From positions 2,447,001 through 2,511,000 of the forward strand of contig NZ_LN614827.1 in assembly GCF_000953135.1 (NCBI RefSeq): a stretch of DNA of 64,000 nt, read 5' to 3'. Of this stretch, positions 59,417 through 64,000 are shown one piece after another. Made by a program: the position numbers and the translations under genes. The notes beneath the pieces are model-generated. The model made no database searches, had not been told where the DNA came from, and was given only the letters and a program-made list of their open reading frames with translations. This stretch comes from Legionella fallonii LLAP-10. Its GTDB lineage: Bacteria; Pseudomonadota; Gammaproteobacteria; Legionellales; Legionellaceae. How positions within the stretch are numbered: position 1 is the first letter of the stretch; the number at the start of each line of letters is the position of its first letter.

Positions 59417-60350
59417 AATTACCAACTAAATAATCCGATTTAAATTGACGCTGCAGCTCTTCTTGGTCTGGTCTATATAATAAATGGATGTTTGGTCCTG
59501 CGTCCATAGTGACTATAGGGCCATCACCTTTTTCCCGCCATTGATCCTGCAAGATATTTAATACATTTACAGTCTCATCAGTCATATAAGTGAAGGGCTG
59601 TTCACAGCTACTAAATAGATTATGCATATCTTGAAATTCTTTCCAACATATTTCGTAAGCATTTCTCCAATCATTAGCCATGAATGCATTAAGTAAGGTT
59701 TTTAAATTTTCTTCCGCTCGATGGATTCTTGCAGAGTAGGAGCTACTACTCTTAACTCGCTGATGCGCTTCACTTGAAGAAACCAGCTTTTCTTTGTTAC
59801 TAACTACTATGACCTGATGCAGTAACTTTTTATAAGGTAAATCTATAGCGGAGACTGAGTCCTGTTTCCACAGTGCCCAAGGAGAATAGAAGGAACGGCA
59901 GGAAGATCCTGATCCTAAACGACTTAATTGGGCTTGCTCATCAATTGAAGGTAGCGGTTTTTCTGTCAACTCACTCAGAGCAAGGGCCGCGCATTTAGTT
60001 AAAGCAGCAAAACTAGAGGCCGAACTAGCCAATCCACTGCTATGAGGGAAATTATTAGTAGACTGAATTAAAAAACCACCCTGATAATTGAAATAAGATT
60101 TCATTCGAGCTAAATGCTCAATGAATCTTTTTTGTCCTGTCGCAGAGAGCTTAAACTCGGTGCCACCAGGAATAATAAGGGATTCCCAAATGTCTTTTTT
60201 TCCAGGCAAAACCTCTAATTTTACCGTACTCAGTAAATTATTTAACGTATAGGACAACGAGGAATTTGCAGGAAGATTTGAATTTTCATCCGATTTTCCC
60301 ATATATTTGATCAAAGCAATATTAGCGGGTGCTTGGGCTAACCAATGCAT
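59403..60350 (-). CDS. mvaD: Diphosphomevalonate decarboxylase
   Basis: MvaD converts diphosphomevalonate to isopentenyl diphosphate. The product is 315 residues from the ATG at 60350, which has a strong AAGGAG seven bases upstream. A start seven codons earlier is less likely. The family motifs are APANIALIKYMGKSD near 7-21, NSSLSYTL near 30, HSSGLASSASSFAALT near 104-119, and RLGSGSSCRSFYSPWALW near 145-162. VTMDAGPNIHLL holds the catalytic Asp. It is paired with a mevalonate kinase-like gene and lies about 140 bp from queE. Confidence 0.93.
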   Translation of the reverse strand: MHWLAQAPANIALIKYMGKSDENSNLPANSSLSYTLNNLLSTVKLEVLPGKKDIWESLIIPGGTEFKLSATGQKRFIEHLARMKSYFNYQGGFLIQSTNNFPHSSGLASSASSFAALTKCAALALSELTEKPLPSIDEQAQLSRLGSGSSCRSFYSPWALWKQDSVSAIDLPYKKLLHQVIVVSNKEKLVSSSEAHQRVKSSSSYSARIHRAEENLKTLLNAFMANDWRNAYEICWKEFQDMHNLFSSCEQPFTYMTDETVNVLNILQDQWREKGDGPIVTMDAGPNIHLLYRPDQEELQRQFKSDYLVGNYDVL

Positions 60351-60489
60351 AAAGTTTCTCCTTGCCATCAATAAATTTCTTGTATCACTTCATCTTTTGC
60401 TTGTTGTTACAAGTATTCCTCTCATAAGTCGCTATTCGCAAACACTCGAACCTTAGCTTCAAGCGCAGTCCGTCAGTAATGCAAGAAAT

Positions 60490-61143
60490 CTAGTGACCTG
60501 GCGCATCATTCCATAAAATTTTATGTAACTGTAACTGAAAACGAACAGATAACTTATCTTGGACTATCCAATTTGCAAGCTCAGCAGGAGCAAGCTGATT
60601 CCAGCTTGGTGAAAAAAGCAACTGAACGCGTTCGGACAAGCGATAGTCATTTATTATATTACAAGCCCACTCATAATCACTGCGGCTACATAAAACAAAT
60701 TTAATTTGGTCATCGGGTTTTAGATAATCCAAATTAGCCAATAAGTTTTTATCAGACTCCATTGAGTCAGGAGTTTTTAAATCCATTACAACCATAACGC
60801 GTTTGTCTATCGCACTAATATCACGCGCTCCACTTGTTTCTATCGAAACGAAATATCCTGCATCACATAATCTTTTTAGTAATTCAATACAACCAGGTTG
60901 AGCTAAGGGTTCTCCCCCCGTAACACAAACGTATTTGCATTGGTAAGAGGCAACAGTATTCAATACATCATCCATCTCTTGTATTGCGCCGCCGCTAAAT
61001 GCATAAGCAGTATCGCAGTACTGACACCGCAGAGGACATCCTGTCAAACGTACAAACACTGTTGGCAGCCCTACTGTAACAGACTCGCCCTGCAGAGAAT
61101 GGAATATTTCTGTAATTCTTAATTGATTATTGAATTGTTTCAT
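60490..61143 (-). CDS. queE: QueE, 7-carboxy-7-deazaguanine synthase
   Basis: This radical SAM enzyme makes the 7-deazaguanine core of queuosine. The product is 217 residues. The cluster motif is CPLRCQYCD (Cys36, 40, 43). HSLQGESVTVGLPTVFVRLTG precedes it and CVTGGEPLAQPGC follows near 73-85. Its ATG overlaps the stop of cpoB by 4 bp, a translational coupling also common around cpoB in Pseudomonas. With queA at 1981-2994 it shows that the queuosine pathway is encoded. Confidence 0.93.
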   Translation of the reverse strand: MKQFNNQLRITEIFHSLQGESVTVGLPTVFVRLTGCPLRCQYCDTAYAFSGGAIQEMDDVLNTVASYQCKYVCVTGGEPLAQPGCIELLKRLCDAGYFVSIETSGARDISAIDKRVMVVMDLKTPDSMESDKNLLANLDYLKPDDQIKFVLCSRSDYEWACNIINDYRLSERVQLLFSPSWNQLAPAELANWIVQDKLSVRFQLQLHKILWNDAPGH

Positions 61144-62108
61144 AAAGCTTTAATAGATTCCAATTTTGAATTGGCTAATTTAGCAGTGGAGGTACCTGGA
61201 TAAGTTGAAACGACCTGTTGCAAACGCTTGACTGCTTCTTGTTTATTGCCATTTGCAGCATAAGCATAGCCCATTTTCAACAGGCTAGCCGCTGATTTAC
61301 TTGACGAAGGAAATTGATTTAGTACTAAATCAAAATGTTCTATCGCTTTAGAATAATTCTTTTTAACTAGATATAATTCACCCAACCAATATTGCGCATT
61401 GGCAGTATAGCCACCTTTAGGGTATTTTTGCACAAAGGTTTGCATTGCACTAATTGCGTTATCATAACGCTTATTTTTTACCAACTCGTAAGCAGCCATA
61501 TAGCTAATTTGTTCATCCGCTGGATTAGCTCTAGACACTGCAATTGCTGCTTGTGGTACCGCCGTTTTTGTTGCTGTTGGAGCAGCAGCAGTAGAAACTG
61601 GCTTAGCAGCAGGCATTTTGGCTCCTGAAGTCATCTCCACTGGAGATTTAGCTTGCGCTGTTTTAGCGCCATTGCTTCCTATACGTGCATCCAAATCTTT
61701 ATAAAATGCAATTTGTTGTTGTTGCAATAATTTTAAATCATGCGCTTGCACTTCTAACTGACCACGTAATTCCTGAATATCTTTTTGCAAGGCTAATATT
61801 TTATCAATCAGCTTTGCATTATCACCCATATCATTACCGGTGTCGCTGCTTTGATCATCTCGAACAAGAGCGGGGCCATCATCAGACGGAGCATTATCCA
61901 TCGAGTAATATTCATTCTGAGGACCATCCAATTGGCCATTTTCTATTTGAGGTCCATCATATTTAGGACGAGCAGCAGGTGATGCTTGCTGCTCGTCTAT
62001 AATCGCAAAATTCTCACTATCGTCTATTACAGGTGCTTCTGACCAACCTATTACAGGGAGCATTAAAGTAAAACCTGCAGCGATAATGTGTTTTTTGCAA
62101 TTAATCAT
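61140..62108 (-). CDS. cpoB: CpoB (YbgF), Tol-Pal associated periplasmic protein
   Basis: CpoB coordinates peptidoglycan synthesis with outer-membrane constriction through the Tol system. The product is 322 residues. A signal peptide (to about 23, ending GWSEA) is followed by an acidic low-complexity region, then a coiled coil at about 105-140 (DKILALQKDIQELRGQLEVQ) that trimerises. An Ala/Thr-rich linker leads to three TPR units at about 200-320 (SYMAAYELVKNKRYDNAI, AQYWLGELYLVKKNYSKAI, SLLKMGYAYAANGNKQEAV). Its start overlaps the pal stop by 4 bp. tolQRAB genes are not in the window. Confidence 0.94.
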   Translation of the reverse strand: MINCKKHIIAAGFTLMLPVIGWSEAPVIDDSENFAIIDEQQASPAARPKYDGPQIENGQLDGPQNEYYSMDNAPSDDGPALVRDDQSSDTGNDMGDNAKLIDKILALQKDIQELRGQLEVQAHDLKLLQQQQIAFYKDLDARIGSNGAKTAQAKSPVEMTSGAKMPAAKPVSTAAAPTATKTAVPQAAIAVSRANPADEQISYMAAYELVKNKRYDNAISAMQTFVQKYPKGGYTANAQYWLGELYLVKKNYSKAIEHFDLVLNQFPSSSKSAASLLKMGYAYAANGNKQEAVKRLQQVVSTYPGTSTAKLANSKLESIKAL

Positions 62109-62632
62109 CTTGTTGCCTCATAAGTAAACTCAACACGGCGATTTTGCGCGTGAGATGCATCATCATGTCCTAAATTAGCAGGACGCTCTTTTCCATAGCT
62201 AACAACACGTATTTGCTGTCTGCTTACACCAGCCATACGAAGAATGTCAGCTACAGTGTTAGCACGATGCTCACCAAGGGCAACGTTATATTCACGACTA
62301 CCGCGTTCATCAGTATGTCCAGCAAGTAAAACGCGCGCGCCTGGATGTGATTTCAAATAATCAGCTTGTGCGTTAACTGAAGGTAAGTATTTAGGAGCCA
62401 AGTTACTGTCATCATAAGAGAACAGATACAGTTGATTGTGAGGAGCCTGAGTAGTATAAGACTCTCCAGGTTGTTGACCTGCAAAATGAGTCATATGACC
62501 CAAACCTTGAGCAGAAGCTTCTGCATCACTCGCAGCAGCGCCATCAGCACTACCCGGTGTTTTGGAACAAGCAGCAACCAATACAGCGCTTGCTACAAGC
62601 AGCCCCAATTTAGATAACGATCCGGCTTTCAT
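62105..62632 (-). CDS. pal: Peptidoglycan-associated lipoprotein Pal
   Basis: Pal anchors the outer membrane to peptidoglycan and interacts with TolB. The product is 175 residues from the ATG at 62632, with AAGGAG upstream. The lipoprotein signal ends LVAAC with lipidated Cys22. The OmpA-like domain at about 65-170 has LLAGHTDERGSREYNVALGEHRA and the C-terminal SHAQNRRVEFTYE. Legionella Pal is a major surface antigen. tolB, usually next to pal, is not directly upstream. Confidence 0.97.
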   Translation of the reverse strand: MKAGSLSKLGLLVASAVLVAACSKTPGSADGAAASDAEASAQGLGHMTHFAGQQPGESYTTQAPHNQLYLFSYDDSNLAPKYLPSVNAQADYLKSHPGARVLLAGHTDERGSREYNVALGEHRANTVADILRMAGVSRQQIRVVSYGKERPANLGHDDASHAQNRRVEFTYEATR

Positions 62633-62780
62633 CCTCAATCTCCTTTAGTTCTTTTTATTATTAAAATATATATATGATTATCATGGGGAGCCATTGTACA
62701 ATTTATTTTATTTATTGGCTATTGCTTTACCACGCTTAGTGAGCGTTTTATCCTAGAAAGAAGAGTATCATTCATAGCAG

Positions 62781-62913
62781 GATTCTGGGTGTAATAGCCT
62801 TTTATGTCGGATCTGCCGGCCGTAACCCAGAATCGAAACCTAATTCGAGCCTTGATACCACATTATGCTGCGCCCCATCCACGCTACAATTTTATCTTAA
62901 GTTGGCGCCATTA
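62781..62913. repeat. Palindromic repeats upstream of pal
   Basis: In the 316-bp gap between pal and the lipoprotein gene, GATTCTGGGT (62781-62790) and ACCCAGAATC (62825-62834) form a stem. CTTAAGTTGGCGCCATTA (62896-62913) is the inverse of 6963-6980 with one mismatch. The promoter of pal must lie in 62633-62780; no strong -35/-10 pair stands out. Confidence 0.55.
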
Positions 62914-62948
62914 GGTGAGCACTTACCTTGAGGCTAAGCTGTTTTTTC

Positions 62949-63548
62949 TCAATGGCTATGTGATATGACGAAATCAGCCACTATAGCCGTCAGCTGATGA
63001 GTCGCTTTATTGGCGGCGACAACACCACCATAAGGGGTGTCCGTAGGGCATGTAACGTGCTGAGTAATAATACGAGACCCCATCACTTTATTGTCAGCAA
63101 CGCGAGTTAACACTATTTTAACAGTAACATCCATAACACTAGGCTTCTTTAAGAAATTTTGCTCTAGATTAAGCAATTGCGTGTCTAATCTATAGTCTGC
63201 CTCTACGTTATAAAGACTGGAAGCTACTGCGTAAAAATAGCCAGTACGCTGTAAGCTTTGTACTAATAAAGGATATAACATTTCGGCAGGTGGACTGGCC
63301 CACTCATTCTTAGCAAATGCTTCAATTTGATAAGGCTTTTTAACATAAAGCATTTGTTCCGTTTGATACCCTGCAACAGCCTCAGGCGCAGTGACTACGA
63401 GAGTCGCTGCTCTTGGTTTTGAGGTAAACTGCTTTGTGCTAAAGGCACTCAATTGATATTCATTGGTTGCTAAAGTTTTAACTGGTGAACAACCTACCAG
63501 TGATAGAATACCTATACTCAAGAAAACACTATTGAGAAGGCGCATCAT
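62949..63548 (-). CDS. ABC-type transport auxiliary lipoprotein (MlaC/PqiC-type)
   Basis: The product is 199 residues. The lipoprotein signal ends LSLVGC with Cys20. The rest fits the ABC transport auxiliary (PqiC/YmbA) family: NEYQLSAFS near 29, [41 protein letters not shown] near 50-92, and a repeated beta-alpha pattern. Such lipoproteins partner MCE proteins in lipid transport between membranes. It overlaps the stop of the MCE gene, with AGGAG a few bases before the start (a second ATG follows immediately). It is probably the last gene of the operon. Confidence 0.85.
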   Translation of the reverse strand: MMRLLNSVFLSIGILSLVGCSPVKTLATNEYQLSAFSTKQFTSKPRAATLVVTAPEAVAGYQTEQMLYVKKPYQIEAFAKNEWASPPAEMLYPLLVQSLQRTGYFYAVASSLYNVEADYRLDTQLLNLEQNFLKKPSVMDVTVKIVLTRVADNKVMGSRIITQHVTCPTDTPYGGVVAANKATHQLTAIVADFVISHSH

Positions 63549-64000
63549 TATTCTCCTGGTCCTGGTTTAGGTGGTGTTGTCCCCCGAATAACTACTGAAG
63601 GATTTTGACGCATTTCATTAGTAACTTTTTCAAGGTTAGCCGAAATAGCATTCAATCGTCGGAGCAAAATTACCGCTGGAGGCAGTGCTTGTTGTGACAC
63701 TTTATCTAAAGTATTTTTTCCTGAAATCATTGTCTTGGAAACATTTTTTCCAGCCTGACTCATATCAGCAGCCAGCTTATTAAACTTAGTCACACCAACT
63801 TTTAACTCTTTTATTATTTCCGGGAAATCCTTACTCGCTTTAGCTGCATTGGCCAAAAATACATCCGCACTGTGTAAGGTTTGGTTTATATTTTCACTAT
63901 CTTTAGCAATGACCCCAGTAACGCGATCAATGTTAGCTAAAGTATTTCTAATATGACGTGCGTTTTCATCATTAAATACTTGCTGAGCCTGGCCACTTAC
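63548..64000 (-). CDS. MCE/MlaD-family protein, 5' end outside window
   Basis: Only the C-terminal 150 residues are seen; the frame stays open to base 64000 without a start. The sequence is mostly helical ([39 protein letters not shown]) and ends in a short Pro/Gly tail (PPKPGPGE), as in the tail of MlaD/PqiB-like substrate-binding proteins. MCE hexamers carry phospholipids across the periplasm. Identity rests largely on the adjacent auxiliary lipoprotein gene, so it is less certain than its partner. Confidence 0.7.
   Translation of the reverse strand, partial: VSGQAQQVFNDENARHIRNTLANIDRVTGVIAKDSENINQTLHSADVFLANAAKASKDFPEIIKELKVGVTKFNKLAADMSQAGKNVSKTMISGKNTLDKVSQQALPPAVILLRRLNAISANLEKVTNEMRQNPSVVIRGTTPPKPGPGE

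Overview
The window is a chromosomal segment of a low-GC gammaproteobacterium, almost certainly a Legionella or close relative. The evidence is cumulative. There is a Legionella-type pal and cpoB pair, and mevalonate-pathway genes in an otherwise gammaproteobacterial background. The housekeeping blocks have the usual gammaproteobacterial order (grpE-dnaK-dnaJ, spoT-rpoZ-gmk-yicC, yggS-proC-yggT, eno-ftsB). Several large proteins look like Dot/Icm effectors (ankyrin repeats, coiled coils with membrane hairpins). One secreted protein is built from repeated units resembling the IcmL/DotI periplasmic domain. The genus call is inference; no 16S or other marker RNA lies in the window.

Layout. 1-3000: 5' end of secD, yajC, a divergent Tgt-like gene and queA, all on the minus strand. 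3000-7200: a large ankyrin gene bracketed by two copies of an intergenic repeat. 7200-11500: an SDR oxidoreductase, a coiled-coil membrane protein with a PmrA-like promoter box, and two small membrane proteins. 11600-19500: uup, a membrane retropepsin, ridA, spoT, rpoZ, gmk, yicC and divergent rph. 19700-22300: an orphan protein, an MHS-family MFS transporter and a palindromic repeat element. 22300-27000: pilT, then divergent yggS-proC-yggT, a DUF2845-like secreted protein and a small conserved protein. 27000-31200: a secreted subtilase, a MITE-like element, and a YheO-type regulator next to a PLP dehydratase. 31200-39100: ahcY, metK, carA, dnaJ, dnaK, grpE, with a near-perfect sigma-32 promoter in front of grpE. 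39300-49300: class II DAHP synthase, a YheT-type hydrolase, hemE, folB, a SPOR protein, argS, the IcmL-like repeat protein and an AI-2E family permease. 49300-56450: recG, a DnaA-box cluster, CDF and ZIP metal transporters, maf, eno, ftsB. 56700-64000: an orphan coiled-coil protein, the mevalonate genes, queE, cpoB, pal, and two components of an MCE (Mla-type) lipid ABC transporter running off the end.

Several sets of genes work together. queA and queE belong to queuosine synthesis, and the Tgt-like protein sits where tgt is normally found but lacks every catalytic aspartate. AhcY and MetK close the S-adenosylmethionine cycle. GrpE, DnaK and DnaJ are one heat-shock operon. Mevalonate kinase and diphosphomevalonate decarboxylase serve isoprenoid synthesis. 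Pal and CpoB belong to the Tol-Pal envelope system.

Intergenic DNA is rich in short palindromic repeats: REP-like hairpins, a family around a CTCGCCCGCGAAAGGG core, and a MITE-like element with 25-bp inverted ends. No transposase gene, CRISPR array, tRNA or rRNA was recognised. The observations most worth following are the catalytically stripped Tgt homologue beside queA, the triple IcmL-like secreted protein, and the head-to-head DnaA boxes between recG and the CDF transporter.
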